DNA from: Gammaproteobacteria bacterium
Lineage (GTDB): Bacteria > Pseudomonadota > Gammaproteobacteria > Xanthomonadales > SZUA-36
Length of the DNA stretch: 60,911 nt
NCBI GenBank assembly: GCA_021772935.1
Contig: JAJFLA010000039.1
Location: 1 to 60,911 of the forward strand
Direction of reading: 5' to 3'
Shown: one piece after another, positions 44,276-53,907 of the stretch
Position numbering within the stretch: position 1 is the first letter of the stretch
Layout of the letters: the number at the start of each line of letters is the position of its first letter
Notes under the pieces: generated by a model
Told to the model about the DNA's origin: nothing
The model's input: the letters and a program-made list of their open reading frames with translations, nothing else
Database searches by the model: none
Made by a program: the position numbers and the translations under genes

Positions 44276-45640
44276 TTAACGGCGACCGCGTGTGCGCAGC
44301 GCCTGTGGGGTGAACTGTGCCGGTTGTAGCTCGACATTGAACGTATTGACCGCGGTCGTGTTGTCGAAACCCTGTGCGACATATCTGCCGGACTGGAGGT
44401 CGTAATGGGCTTCGAGAGTGGACCATGTGGTCGGCACGTCATAATAGTTGATCGAATGTGCTTCCGATGCACGCCACAATTGTCCACGACCATCGTAGTG
44501 ATCGATCAGCACGATCTGGTAGCTGTCTTCATCCAGGTAGTAAGTGCGTTTGGCGTTAATATGTCGCATACCATCTTTCAGGTTGGCTTCGACGACCCAG
44601 ACGCGATGCAGTTCATAACGCATCAGAGCAGGATTGAGGTGGCCCGGCTGGATAAATTCGTCATTGCTGATGCCTTCGGCATGTGCACCATAGGAATTGT
44701 AAGGAATATACATTTCCTCTTTTCCGACCAGCTTCCAGTCAAAACGGTCCATGGCACCGTTGAACATATCGGTCATGTCATTGGTACGAAGACCGTCTGA
44801 TGCCGTGCCTGGATTGTCATAGGCTACGTTAGGTGCACGCCGTACCCGGCGCTGGCCAGGATTATATATCCATGCCTGGCGGGGCAATACCTGTTGGTTG
44901 AGCGTTTCGTGCACCAGCAAAATGTTGCCTGCAAGCCTCGCGGGAGATTCAACTTCCTGGAAGAAATACAATAAAATATTGTCAATTTCTTCGATGGTTA
45001 CACCACGTTTGTAATACAAACCCAGTAGCTCTTCACGTATTACAGTCACCGAATACTTACCACCCGCGGTGGGTGCGATCTGGGTGTTGTAGCGAACGCC
45101 ACCGATACCCTTGTATTTGAGCTTGTGGTTCCACATCAATTCATAGGCATTTTCCGGGAATGGGAACGGAAAGCCTTCTGCGGCCTCCAATACACCTTCG
45201 CCGTTTTCAGCGAGCTTTGCAGTGCTGCCGTTCTTGCTGGTCATCTCATAGATATGCTCAGGGAAAGACGCGCTACGACGACTCTGGTAAACATCCATAA
45301 AGTAACTGTCGGGGTACTTCGCAAAGGTGGCTTTTTGGCCAACACTCAGCTGGTCGCCGTAATCCTGATAGTTTGCTCCGGTAATACGGAACAACGGTTT
45401 GTCATCAGGAAACGGGTTTTGATGGTGGTCGCCGGGGCTATAGGCTGCTGGCGGCGTCGTTATGCCACCGGCCCATGCTGGAATCGTGCCCTCAGCATTG
45501 CCGGCCCGCTCGGAGCCCATGGGAGTCAGGTCTTCGCTCAGACGGTTGATCTGATCAGGTTTGGGGCCTGCGACTGCCTGCCCAACACCAATGGCGAGAC
45601 CAATGCAGATTGAAAGTGTATATTTTGTAATTGTACGCAT
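44276..45640 (-). CDS. DUF1329 domain-containing periplasmic protein
   Basis: 454-residue protein with a signal peptide (LSICIGLAIGVGQAVA) and a DUF1329 domain: LTPMGSERAGNAEGTIPAW and GGITTPP near the N-terminus, then WIYNPGQRRVRRAPNVAYD and MYIPYNSYGAH. The fold is LolB-like/outer-membrane lipoprotein-sorting-like in recalled descriptions, which fits binding of a lipophilic ligand, but no lipobox is seen here. DUF1329 and DUF1302 genes are habitual neighbours, and here they are 15 bases apart. I infer that it carries the locus's lipid-like substrate across the periplasm. Confidence 0.9.
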   Translation of the reverse strand: MRTITKYTLSICIGLAIGVGQAVAGPKPDQINRLSEDLTPMGSERAGNAEGTIPAWAGGITTPPAAYSPGDHHQNPFPDDKPLFRITGANYQDYGDQLSVGQKATFAKYPDSYFMDVYQSRRSASFPEHIYEMTSKNGSTAKLAENGEGVLEAAEGFPFPFPENAYELMWNHKLKYKGIGGVRYNTQIAPTAGGKYSVTVIREELLGLYYKRGVTIEEIDNILLYFFQEVESPARLAGNILLVHETLNQQVLPRQAWIYNPGQRRVRRAPNVAYDNPGTASDGLRTNDMTDMFNGAMDRFDWKLVGKEEMYIPYNSYGAHAEGISNDEFIQPGHLNPALMRYELHRVWVVEANLKDGMRHINAKRTYYLDEDSYQIVLIDHYDGRGQLWRASEAHSINYYDVPTTWSTLEAHYDLQSGRYVAQGFDNTTAVNTFNVELQPAQFTPQALRTRGRR

Positions 45641-45655
45641 AAGTTTCTCCGGCGA

Positions 45656-47518
45656 TCAGAATGAGTAACGGACACTGGCGGCATAGAAGTCTCTATCCTG
45701 CAGCAGATTATAGCGCCCACCGCCCATGTAGTTGGTGTAAGCGAGATCAAAAACCCACTTCTGTAGATAATTGAAGCCGACGCCTACGGTAAGCGTCTTG
45801 CGCCCGTCAATGAATGATCCGCCCGGACCGGGAGTCGTTCCGCTGACATCATGTGCCCAGGCAATCCTGGGCAGGACACTAAGTGCACCGATCGCGTTGT
45901 TGTATTCAGCGCGTGCGAGCACTCGATAGCCCCAGCTAAAGTCATCTGCAAATCCATCCGGCTCGGTTAGAGGGTTACGAAAATCACCGGTGAGAAAATC
46001 AGCGCCACCGCCGGTATCGGTACCGGGACCATTAAACCTCAGGAAATCCTTATCCGGCAAATCAGACACGTAGTTGAAACCAGCCTCGGCAACAAAGGCG
46101 ATCTGGTTGGCCTTAAGAAAATTATTTGGACCAAACAGCTTGGTTGTTGTTGCCTGTGCCTGCCAGGAATTGAATTCACCCCAGCCCTGAATTTCTTCAC
46201 CTGGGACAAAATCCCCTAGCTGGCTTTGAAAGCGCAAAACCGGTGCCGGGATCAATGGGTTCAAAGGCGACAGACCGGCAAACAATATTTCCACATCATC
46301 AAACTGTAACACTGCATTGGGACGATAACTAACCTCACCGGCCAATGCCCAGGTACCAATGTTTGCATTGAAGCTGGCGCCAAAGAGATGTATGTCTTCA
46401 GGGTATTCTGTCCAGTAGGAACCACTGCTCAATGCCTGTGAGGTAATCGCAGAACCACTGATCAAGGGCAGACGGCTGTGGTAGTTCAGGAAGTAGAAAC
46501 CAAACTCCGTCGCGCCCATACTCTCTGCGAACCAACGTAATGCAACGCCATACTGGCCGCCATCGCCCGGCAGCCTGGTATCTGCTCGTGGGAATGAAGC
46601 AGCACAAGCGGCTCCCACTATCGATGCCGGAAGTCCGGTATCTGTGGCAGCAAAGTTACCTTGAGCACAAACCGTGTCATACAGGTCAGGGTTGATCACA
46701 GGCTGAGGTACACCACCGAAACCCAGCATGACAAAAGAGCCACCGGGTGTTGCGATATCATTGGTACTGAAAAATGAACCCGCAGGATCTGGGATGATAT
46801 TACGGTATTCGAACATATAGAGTGCTTCAAGTGACAGGTTCGGTGTCAGGTCAATCGTGCCATAGAGCATGTTGACCCCTTCAAAGGCCTCTTTCAGCTC
46901 GGCGCCAGCAACCCGGAGCCTGGAAACATCCACGGAATTGATCACGTTGATACCACCCTGAATAAAGGTCGATTCACCCCAACTCACGACTTGGCGGCCA
47001 AGACGCCAATTAAGGAAGTGACTGCCAAGTTCCTGCTCGCCCCAGACATACAAATCCAACAGGCGGATATCCTTACCAACACGGCTGTCTGCTTCTGCTG
47101 ACAAAAAATCCTGGCCTTCATTTTCGAAATCGTAGAAACCCGTAAAGCGCGTGAACAAGCCGTAATTGCGGTATTGCACATCAAGCTCAGAAGTGAACTT
47201 GATGGTGTTGGAAATCAGGTCACCACCATCCGGGTAATTCTGATTGCCATCATCATTATTGACCGACCAACGCCCTGGTGCGGCCCGCTGACCAGCATTA
47301 TCCAACAGAAAGACTGTTGGATTGATAGCACCTTTACCAATGCTTTCGATATCCAGGTCGCTGGCGCGCCAAGCGGCACCAAAGCTGATGCTGGTATCGA
47401 AACTGCCCGACCAGTCACCATCAGAAAACTCTATCGCCTGTACCGGGCTGGCCATTAACCCAAAGGTCATGAGCCCGAATACGGCTGTTTTTTTCAAATT
47501 TAAAAACTGGAGCTTCAT
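45656..47518 (-). CDS. DUF1302 family outer-membrane-type protein
   Basis: 620-residue protein from ATG 47518 (GGGGA at good spacing; longer frames upstream have no signal). Signal peptide FGLMTFGLMASPVQA, then IEFSDGDWSGSFDTSISFGA, the usual DUF1302 opening. The rest alternates hydrophobic/polar residues with many aromatic strand ends (LDVQYRNYGLFTRFTGFYDF, LGRQVVSWGESTFIQGGIN) and ends DFYAASVRYSF, a terminal Phe typical of outer-membrane beta-barrels. A channel or receptor for a hydrophobic compound is therefore plausible. It is 15 bases upstream of the DUF1329 gene and 43 past the lipase gene. Confidence 0.88.
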   Translation of the reverse strand: MKLQFLNLKKTAVFGLMTFGLMASPVQAIEFSDGDWSGSFDTSISFGAAWRASDLDIESIGKGAINPTVFLLDNAGQRAAPGRWSVNNDDGNQNYPDGGDLISNTIKFTSELDVQYRNYGLFTRFTGFYDFENEGQDFLSAEADSRVGKDIRLLDLYVWGEQELGSHFLNWRLGRQVVSWGESTFIQGGINVINSVDVSRLRVAGAELKEAFEGVNMLYGTIDLTPNLSLEALYMFEYRNIIPDPAGSFFSTNDIATPGGSFVMLGFGGVPQPVINPDLYDTVCAQGNFAATDTGLPASIVGAACAASFPRADTRLPGDGGQYGVALRWFAESMGATEFGFYFLNYHSRLPLISGSAITSQALSSGSYWTEYPEDIHLFGASFNANIGTWALAGEVSYRPNAVLQFDDVEILFAGLSPLNPLIPAPVLRFQSQLGDFVPGEEIQGWGEFNSWQAQATTTKLFGPNNFLKANQIAFVAEAGFNYVSDLPDKDFLRFNGPGTDTGGGADFLTGDFRNPLTEPDGFADDFSWGYRVLARAEYNNAIGALSVLPRIAWAHDVSGTTPGPGGSFIDGRKTLTVGVGFNYLQKWVFDLAYTNYMGGGRYNLLQDRDFYAASVRYSF

Positions 47519-47561
47519 TTCCTTATCCCCGTTAGCCATTTTTCTAAGGCATGTATTGGAT

Positions 47562-49826
47562 TCAGTCTTCATTACGCTCTCCCATTCTTACGGGCGCGAG
47601 TCCGGTTTCAAGTCCTTGCCCTAAAGGCTTTGGATTTGTTATCGGACCAGGTTTTGATTTGGATTTTGAACCACCTATCTCACCCAATTCACCCAATCCT
47701 GAGATTGAAACCACCGGCACCATCGTCGAAGCATCGGTCACTACGACGGTAGTTCCGCGTGTGGCGATGAAAGAAGCCAGCTGTTTTTGCATCTCGGTCG
47801 TCGCCGCTGGTGCGCCAGCCGGACTTGCGAAAGAGCCGTGATGGGCGGGTGGAACAAAGCGGGCGACCACATCCAGACCGGCGGGATTAACCTGTGTACT
47901 CGAGTACGCCGTCAGCCCCATGGCACGGATCATTGGTTCTGTGCCAGACAAGGGTGCCGTAGGTACAAAGTTGGGCAAGACGGTATCGCCAATCACTTCA
48001 TGCAGGACAATATTGTTGAAGCGAGAAGCTTCAGCAGACCAGTTAATGGGGTCAGCCGAATCAACCACGGTCTGGAAAACGATGAAGAACTGTTCGTAAT
48101 CTGATGTGCCCGGTACCAATCCTGCTGCCGCGTTCAAGCCGGCTTGTATGCCCGGCCCAAATGTTGGAGAAGCTTCCAGTCCCCTGGCAAGCCCACCCAT
48201 CGGAACAGACAGGAAAGCATTATTGACGGTCGGTTCCACCGCAATGAAAGGTGTACCCAGTATTGAACCCATAGAGAGGGACGTATAGTGAATCGTTGAG
48301 CCATCAAGATCGGGTAAGGCATCACCATCGTAGCTGATCGATGGGATGGTCACGGCCAATATCGACAGGTCGGCATTGCCCTGGCGGGCATTGTCCCGAC
48401 TGGTCAATGTGCTGCTCAGGTTGATCATATGGGTACCTGAAGCATCAATAACGCCGTCAGGACCCGGTGCACGGGTGGCGTTATTGACGTAATCAACATC
48501 AAAAGTACGCTCGTTCGCAACATCGGCAAACGGGGTATTTTCGACATACAGCGGTGCCAGTGATGGGTCATCAGGTGAAATACCGTGCAACGGGGCGTCG
48601 ATGGCAATGACGGCGAAACCCACTGCTGCGGCCGCGTCAGCGATTGTCAGCAGGTGTGCGCGGTTACCACCCAGGCCATGTCCATAAATGACAACCGGCC
48701 AGCCGGCAGCAGGCTTGGTATGTCCACTGCCTGCATTAGGTACGGCCATCAGCAGTGGAACAGTCTGCATGGACGTGATCACCGGGAATGGGTTGGCCAC
48801 TGTGATATTTGTCGATGTTGGATTCAGCCCCAGGGCATCAAAAGGTGCTACATAAGCCCCTGGTGCCGCGGTCCAAAATCCAGTCAGTGGCGCGATCGGG
48901 TTTTCAGCACTCGGAACACCCAGGTAGTACGGAATTGTGATGATTCCAGCGTAGACATCCGCTATTCCAAAGCCACCGACAGCTGATGTAGTCAAGCCGG
49001 TTGCAGCCACCACTGTGGGGGCCGGCCTGGCGATGCTGCGCAGGTTTTTCAGTACCGGTGTAATGGATTGGGTCTGCGCGGTCCAACTCAGGATGATGTC
49101 AGCAGGATCGATGCCCATGCTGGCTGCCGCCGTTTCATGACCGAGGGTCATCTGACGCAAGCCTTCGAGGCTCGCCGCGCTCGCATCATCTATCAGTTGG
49201 TCAGTGCTGTGACCACTCGCGTCGACCCAGGAACCTGCCCTTTTTGACAGGAAATAGGTCGTATCTGGCGTCGCGTCATTGCCCTGTGTATCCCTGATGC
49301 CATTGGTCAGCACGGCCATGTAGGTCGTCATTTCCATTAACGGACTGGTCGGGATAATGGCCAGAGTGTTGCCGCTGGCGACGGCTACGAATTCAAGACC
49401 CGGGGTTAATTCCCGCACAACACCACTGACGGCTACGATCGTGCCAAATATGGTGCTAACCTCAAACATACGCACCGTCTGGCCCGGTATGATCGAAGCC
49501 GGATCAAGCGAAAAAGGCTCGGACGAAAACGTCGCTACCCATTTTTCAGTCGTACTGAAACCGTCGAGGGTACTCAGCGCCACCAGCGGGTCGCCAAAGT
49601 TGTTCGGATCAGCGTCGCCAATGGGCGGATTTAAGGTGAAGTCGTCGGTGCCGAGGAAAAACAGGTTGCCGGGAATCGGCGCCACCCCGTTTGACGGGTC
49701 AAAATCCGCCGTCAGCACACCGGTGATAATACTGCCATCCTTGTTGGTCGGTAATACGACAGGCACAGCCAGTGCATTGGCTGTGAACAGAATAGTGAAG
49801 AGACCCAGGATTAAGCGCTTATTCAT
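47562..49826 (-). CDS. Secreted lipase (bacterial virulence-factor lipase / VolA-like)
   Basis: 754-residue exported alpha/beta-hydrolase from ATG 49826 (GGGGAG upstream). Signal peptide ILGLFTILFTANALA. The N-terminal domain (FDPSNGVAPIPGNLFFLGTD) matches the N-terminal domain of Pla-1/cef-type extracellular lipases; the hydrolase core has PVVIYGHGLGGNRAHLL, IAIDAPLHGI and a nucleophile candidate in HYTSLSMGSILG; HHGSFASP may supply the catalytic His. The C-terminus is a Lys/Ser/Pro tail. Its start overlaps the acylase stop (ATGAATAA), so the two secreted hydrolases are coupled. Likely releases fatty acids from external or outer-leaflet lipids. Confidence 0.85.
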   Translation of the reverse strand: MNKRLILGLFTILFTANALAVPVVLPTNKDGSIITGVLTADFDPSNGVAPIPGNLFFLGTDDFTLNPPIGDADPNNFGDPLVALSTLDGFSTTEKWVATFSSEPFSLDPASIIPGQTVRMFEVSTIFGTIVAVSGVVRELTPGLEFVAVASGNTLAIIPTSPLMEMTTYMAVLTNGIRDTQGNDATPDTTYFLSKRAGSWVDASGHSTDQLIDDASAASLEGLRQMTLGHETAAASMGIDPADIILSWTAQTQSITPVLKNLRSIARPAPTVVAATGLTTSAVGGFGIADVYAGIITIPYYLGVPSAENPIAPLTGFWTAAPGAYVAPFDALGLNPTSTNITVANPFPVITSMQTVPLLMAVPNAGSGHTKPAAGWPVVIYGHGLGGNRAHLLTIADAAAAVGFAVIAIDAPLHGISPDDPSLAPLYVENTPFADVANERTFDVDYVNNATRAPGPDGVIDASGTHMINLSSTLTSRDNARQGNADLSILAVTIPSISYDGDALPDLDGSTIHYTSLSMGSILGTPFIAVEPTVNNAFLSVPMGGLARGLEASPTFGPGIQAGLNAAAGLVPGTSDYEQFFIVFQTVVDSADPINWSAEASRFNNIVLHEVIGDTVLPNFVPTAPLSGTEPMIRAMGLTAYSSTQVNPAGLDVVARFVPPAHHGSFASPAGAPAATTEMQKQLASFIATRGTTVVVTDASTMVPVVSISGLGELGEIGGSKSKSKPGPITNPKPLGQGLETGLAPVRMGERNED

Positions 49827-52689
49827 TGTTGTTCTCCCCTTCTGAAGCGGGTACTTGGGTAACAGGACCAAACGTTGTTGTAGAGACCGCAACAGCAGCA
49901 GCCTCCTCAACACTCAGTGCCATATTGTGGTAATTGTTGGTCAGCCACAGGGGTAGCTGACTGGAGTAATTGGGACTAAAAAACACACCGCTCTGGCCAC
50001 CAGGGATAACTTCCTGGGCATCTATATCCAGCGGGTTCATGTCACCGACGAAACGGCGACTGGGGCCGTGTCCGAACATGAATCCGTTCAGACTGTCCGC
50101 AGTGGCACTGTGTGAGGAAGCATCAACCGCTTCATATCCACCCTGACGGGACAATCCCGGTAAATCCGGGGCAAGGTCTGTAAAACCACCTCCGTTTGGA
50201 ATATCAAAGGGATCGGAATTAAGTGTGTGGTTGAACTTGATACGGTGCAATTTACCCCAGGCATAGTCCATCACCGTCGTGGAATTGGCAAACGCCGGTG
50301 CGAACTCATCGGAAGCCAGCCGATCCAGGGCCATCTGCAGGCTGCCAGCCACGGTTTCGGCCAGGCCCTGCGTGAAGAAGTTAATACCCGATGCGCCCAC
50401 ACCGCCCGCTGTCTGGAAATTTTCCAGGTGGTGTTTAAATGCATTGTAGGCCAGACCGCTAGGTGGTAGGTGACCGCCCAGTCCATAGCCTGTCAGTGTT
50501 GCATTGATGGTGTTTTGCACCAGCATGGAACGCCACATGGACCAAACGGTTGCCGCGGCGCTATTGCGCACTTCGTCAGCGTCCGGTTCGGTCGCCAGCA
50601 CCGGATCATCACCAGCATCCCAGCCCTCAGCGATACCCGTGTGTGCGCTGTAATCCCATGTGGAGAGTACGTCAAGTGCCTGCGCCATCGGTGATCCCGG
50701 CGGAACCGGAACCTGTGACATGATGCCCATCAGGGTTGGTACTACAAGTTCGGCGTCCAGTAAATTCACATTTGCCTGGATGTTTTTGAAGTCGTCTGTT
50801 GTTATTGGTGTGCCGGAATCTACAAGTGCTTTGATCTCACGGTCGACCCGGCCCATGCGGTATGAGGCGTAATGTGAGCTCAGGTAGTACAAACCGTTGC
50901 CACCAGGTCTGACCTCATTAAACGGGACGTTATCCAGTGTGGTGCCGACAGGGTCGTTGTTGGCATTGGTCACAAAACCTTTAGCCGGATTAACCATGTG
51001 TGGCATTTCTTCGAAGGGTAACATTTCGAAATCCAGCGCCTGGTGAGGCTGTGGGTTCATCACAGGCAGCCATTCGTTGGCCGCCGCGCCGGTTCCGTCG
51101 CGGATAAACCAGGGCGGCAGACCATCGATGGTAAAGTTTGCGAGGTCTTCACGCAGGGGTTTTTCGGAGGTTGTAAACCAAGCGATGTTCCCATCCACAT
51201 CCGCACGGTAAACATTCTGAACGCCAATATCGAAATACTGTAATGCTTCCGTGAATTCCTCCATGCTGGATGCAAGATCCAGTTTGCGGAACATGGTGAG
51301 TTCATGCGTATCGCGGAATCCCGTGTAAGCCAGAGAAAGTCCTGAATTGCCATCAATACTCAACACTGGGCCGTCATTGCGACGCGGTATCACCAGCGTT
51401 ATGCCACCGGTGGTATAACCCACTGGGGCGCGGACCAGATTATCCGGAACGCCGTCGCCAACAACGTTGACAAACCAGGAGTTGAATACTTGCTGCATAG
51501 GTTCTGGGTTGCCCTTATACAAACTGTGCGTGGGTAGGGCCAGTGCATTGGTCAGGAATTCTTCATTGAAAAAATCAGTGATGTCCATCGGGTTGACGGT
51601 CATGCCCCAACAGGCATTGTTATTACAACCCAGCAATGCACCAGGTTCGCCAGGTGGGTTAACGCCGTTGACATGCCACTCTTCGCCGTCCTTGTTAAAG
51701 ATCAAGTGGGCTTCGTACCAGATGGCGGGCGTATCCATGGTCAAGTGCGGATCGTTAGCAATCATGGCACTGCCACTAGCGGTGTGTGCTCCGGAAACCA
51801 TCCAGGCATTGCTGCCATTAGGTTGTTCTTGCGATTGCAAATACTTTTGCGTCAGCGGAGCATTGTTTATTTTATTGCGAACCTCCTGCGCCATGCGCAG
51901 TGTCTTATCAGAGACGGTTCGGTTACCAATATGCTCAATGGCAGATTTTCTTTTGCCGGCGGGGGAAGCAGCTTCCGTGCTGGACTGGGTCGCCGCAGGC
52001 GCGCCTGCCAGGAAGTCTGGATCAGTTACACGATCATCCGGTGGTGCGGAACGATGGGTGTCCTCGAAAAACAGGGCCTCCCCGTTAAACCCTACAATTG
52101 CACCTACGGCGGAGTAGGTGCCCAGCGTGATGGTGGAATCGATGTCCTGGGTTGAGAGCGAGAAACCGGCCGCCAGCCCTTTGCCAATCAAAACACTATC
52201 CAGCGGTGTCCATGGATCGGTCTTGGTGATCTCAAGCACCGCAAACTCCGGCGGCAGTGGATTGTTGTTTAAATAGGTATTCACACCATTGGCGTAGGCT
52301 TGCAACCAGCCCTTAGTGTCCGCATCCAGCGCGCTCCAGGTCTTGGTGGCTGCACGTCCCAGGCCAAAAGTTCTCGTCTGTACATCCGAGGCCAGGGCCG
52401 ACTCTCCGAACAGTTCAGCAGCGCGACCCGCTGCGCCCTTCCGGTCGCGATCCATCTGGAAGAAACGGTCTCGTGCATGCAGGTAGCCCTGCACAAAGAC
52501 AACATCCAGTTCTGCATCCCCCTTGATCGTGGGTATTCCAAATTGATCCTCAGTCACCGTTACAGTGCCGCTCAGACCCGGAAAATTGAATTCTCCAGCC
52601 CAGGCCGGTTGGATGAAAACGAGGAAAATGGAAAGCAAGAGAGTTTGAATAAATAGCGGAAGGAATGAAGAACGACCAAGTTTTAACAT
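49819..52689 (-). CDS. Penicillin-acylase family Ntn hydrolase (amide/AHL-acylase-like)
   Basis: 956-residue periplasmic Ntn-hydrolase precursor. Signal peptide FIQTLLLSIFLVFIQPAWA, then the alpha chain with VTVTEDQFGIPTIKG and FVQGYLHARDRFFQMDRDRK. Autoproteolysis should expose Ser293 in QPNGSNAWMVSG, and the beta chain opens with GSAMIANDPHL, as in family members. Size and motifs fit acylases that cleave N-acyl amides (penicillins, acyl-homoserine lactones, lipopeptides); which one cannot be told. It heads the seven-gene envelope locus. Its ATG follows GAGGATCC, and a GGCCCTTTACGGGCC hairpin lies about 40 bases upstream. Confidence 0.9.
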   Translation of the reverse strand: MLKLGRSSFLPLFIQTLLLSIFLVFIQPAWAGEFNFPGLSGTVTVTEDQFGIPTIKGDAELDVVFVQGYLHARDRFFQMDRDRKGAAGRAAELFGESALASDVQTRTFGLGRAATKTWSALDADTKGWLQAYANGVNTYLNNNPLPPEFAVLEITKTDPWTPLDSVLIGKGLAAGFSLSTQDIDSTITLGTYSAVGAIVGFNGEALFFEDTHRSAPPDDRVTDPDFLAGAPAATQSSTEAASPAGKRKSAIEHIGNRTVSDKTLRMAQEVRNKINNAPLTQKYLQSQEQPNGSNAWMVSGAHTASGSAMIANDPHLTMDTPAIWYEAHLIFNKDGEEWHVNGVNPPGEPGALLGCNNNACWGMTVNPMDITDFFNEEFLTNALALPTHSLYKGNPEPMQQVFNSWFVNVVGDGVPDNLVRAPVGYTTGGITLVIPRRNDGPVLSIDGNSGLSLAYTGFRDTHELTMFRKLDLASSMEEFTEALQYFDIGVQNVYRADVDGNIAWFTTSEKPLREDLANFTIDGLPPWFIRDGTGAAANEWLPVMNPQPHQALDFEMLPFEEMPHMVNPAKGFVTNANNDPVGTTLDNVPFNEVRPGGNGLYYLSSHYASYRMGRVDREIKALVDSGTPITTDDFKNIQANVNLLDAELVVPTLMGIMSQVPVPPGSPMAQALDVLSTWDYSAHTGIAEGWDAGDDPVLATEPDADEVRNSAAATVWSMWRSMLVQNTINATLTGYGLGGHLPPSGLAYNAFKHHLENFQTAGGVGASGINFFTQGLAETVAGSLQMALDRLASDEFAPAFANSTTVMDYAWGKLHRIKFNHTLNSDPFDIPNGGGFTDLAPDLPGLSRQGGYEAVDASSHSATADSLNGFMFGHGPSRRFVGDMNPLDIDAQEVIPGGQSGVFFSPNYSSQLPLWLTNNYHNMALSVEEAAAVAVSTTTFGPVTQVPASEGENNNE

Positions 52690-52825
52690 GAAGGGATCCT
52701 CAATGATGGTTATTATCTTGGCCCTTTACGGGCCAGCACGCTCTTATAATATACACAGTTATCCCCCATCATACCGCCGCGTATGGTAAAAGCACAAACT
52801 CGGTGCGCTTTGAATAACTATGTAA

Positions 52826-52839
52826 ATGATCCAGATCAA
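52826..52839 (+). promoter_or_regulatory. Candidate FNR/Anr box
   Basis: ATGATCCAGATCAA matches the FNR/Anr consensus TTGAT-N4-ATCAA at nine of ten defined positions. It lies 71 bases upstream of the PHA-system gene and about 140 upstream of the divergent acylase gene. Position suits oxygen-linked control of the plus-strand gene, but no -10 was fixed. Confidence 0.45.
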
Positions 52840-52910
52840 TAATAGACATGACTGGCACCACCGGGACCGATGAGTTTAAACTGCTGCAAACCAAACGGAT
52901 GTAAACAAAA

Positions 52911-53204
52911 ATGTCAACCATCGACATCCATGCACATCACAATCTCAGCCATGAAGATGCACTCAACGCCGCTGATGAATTGTCCATTGCCCTGGCCGAA
53001 AAATTTGGCATCGATTATGGCTGGGAGGATGAAGTGATCCACTTCGAACGGCCGGGGGTGCACGGCCAGATACTGGTGCAGGAAACTGAATTGAGAATCC
53101 AGGCCACCCTAGGTTTCTTGTTAATGATGTTAAAAGGGCCTATCGAGCAGGAAATCGTACGTTACCTCAAAGAACATTTTGGTTGCAGCTTCGAGGATGA
53201 ATAA
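52911..53204 (+). CDS. Polyhydroxyalkanoic acid system family protein
   Basis: 97-residue cytoplasmic protein of the PHA-system family (PHA_gran_rgn). The pattern IDIHAHHNLSHEDALNAADE, LAEKFGIDYGWEDEVIHFER, GQILVQETELRIQATLGFLL and LKGPIEQEIVRYL is characteristic. These small proteins are associated with polyhydroxyalkanoate granules or their regulation; the biochemical role is not settled. The ribosome site is weak (GGA 11 bases away). The gene stands alone, 16 bases from a convergent gene, with the candidate FNR/Anr box upstream. No PHA synthase is in the window. Confidence 0.88.
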   Translation: MSTIDIHAHHNLSHEDALNAADELSIALAEKFGIDYGWEDEVIHFERPGVHGQILVQETELRIQATLGFLLMMLKGPIEQEIVRYLKEHFGCSFEDE

Positions 53205-53220
53205 CATCAACTAATTTGCG

Positions 53221-53907
53221 TTATTTGTCACTCGCCATGAACTGGTGCATCATTTCGCTTTCCTTACGCCAGATAGTGTCGATAAATTCAGTACCATCAC
53301 CCATCGTGCGAAAAGCCCGCAAGCCCTGCTCCAAAAACGACTGCAGCAAACCGAAACCGGCCGCCCGCGCCGGACCTCTGATTGTGCGTATCAAAAACAT
53401 GACCAGGCGGTGGTGAACCAACCGATTAAGTTCCAGACCGAGTCGGCGTATCAATTCAATTTGTTTTACACGCTCGGGCGCACGCCCACAGACACGGTAT
53501 ATCTCACCATAGCGGGTCCTGTTCAATTGGTCCCAACCAGATTGTTGGAATGCCTTGGCCATATCCATATCAAAACCCAGACTCATTGACTGGAGCTCAA
53601 ACGCCTGCGCCAACGCCAGCAACATCTCATCACGTAACATCTTCACCATGACGGGCAAAACACGCTCCATCTCCTGGTCCCGCTCGCGAAAGTGGAGACC
53701 ACCATAAAGCTCAACTAAAAAAAAGTCCCCGGCGGCACGATAACGCGGCTGGCTGATCAGGTCATGGTAGGTTCGTGCCAGACGCTGACGTTGCCAGTCC
53801 TGCACAAGTTCCAGCTCTGCCAGTGGAAAGCCGGGCGCATCAAGTCCTGCCGCAAGCTTATGGCTTTCGCTCAATGCCTGCCTCAAATGAGCGGCGTGTT
53901 GCTTCAA
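53221..53907 (-). CDS. Conserved hypothetical protein (FFLxELYG type)
   Basis: 228-residue, largely helical cytoplasmic protein with no signal peptide. I recall uncharacterised proteobacterial proteins sharing the block seen here as YRAAGDFFLVELYGG followed by FRERDQEMERVLPVMVKML, but no function is known. Arg/Leu-rich helices and charged patches (RVKQIELIRRLGLELNRLVH) suggest a protein- or membrane-binding helical bundle. Its start overlaps the peroxiredoxin stop by 4 bases (ATGA), so they are co-translated and may act together in oxidative stress; that is inference. Confidence 0.7.
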   Translation of the reverse strand: MKQHAAHLRQALSESHKLAAGLDAPGFPLAELELVQDWQRQRLARTYHDLISQPRYRAAGDFFLVELYGGLHFRERDQEMERVLPVMVKMLRDEMLLALAQAFELQSMSLGFDMDMAKAFQQSGWDQLNRTRYGEIYRVCGRAPERVKQIELIRRLGLELNRLVHHRLVMFLIRTIRGPARAAGFGLLQSFLEQGLRAFRTMGDGTEFIDTIWRKESEMMHQFMASDK

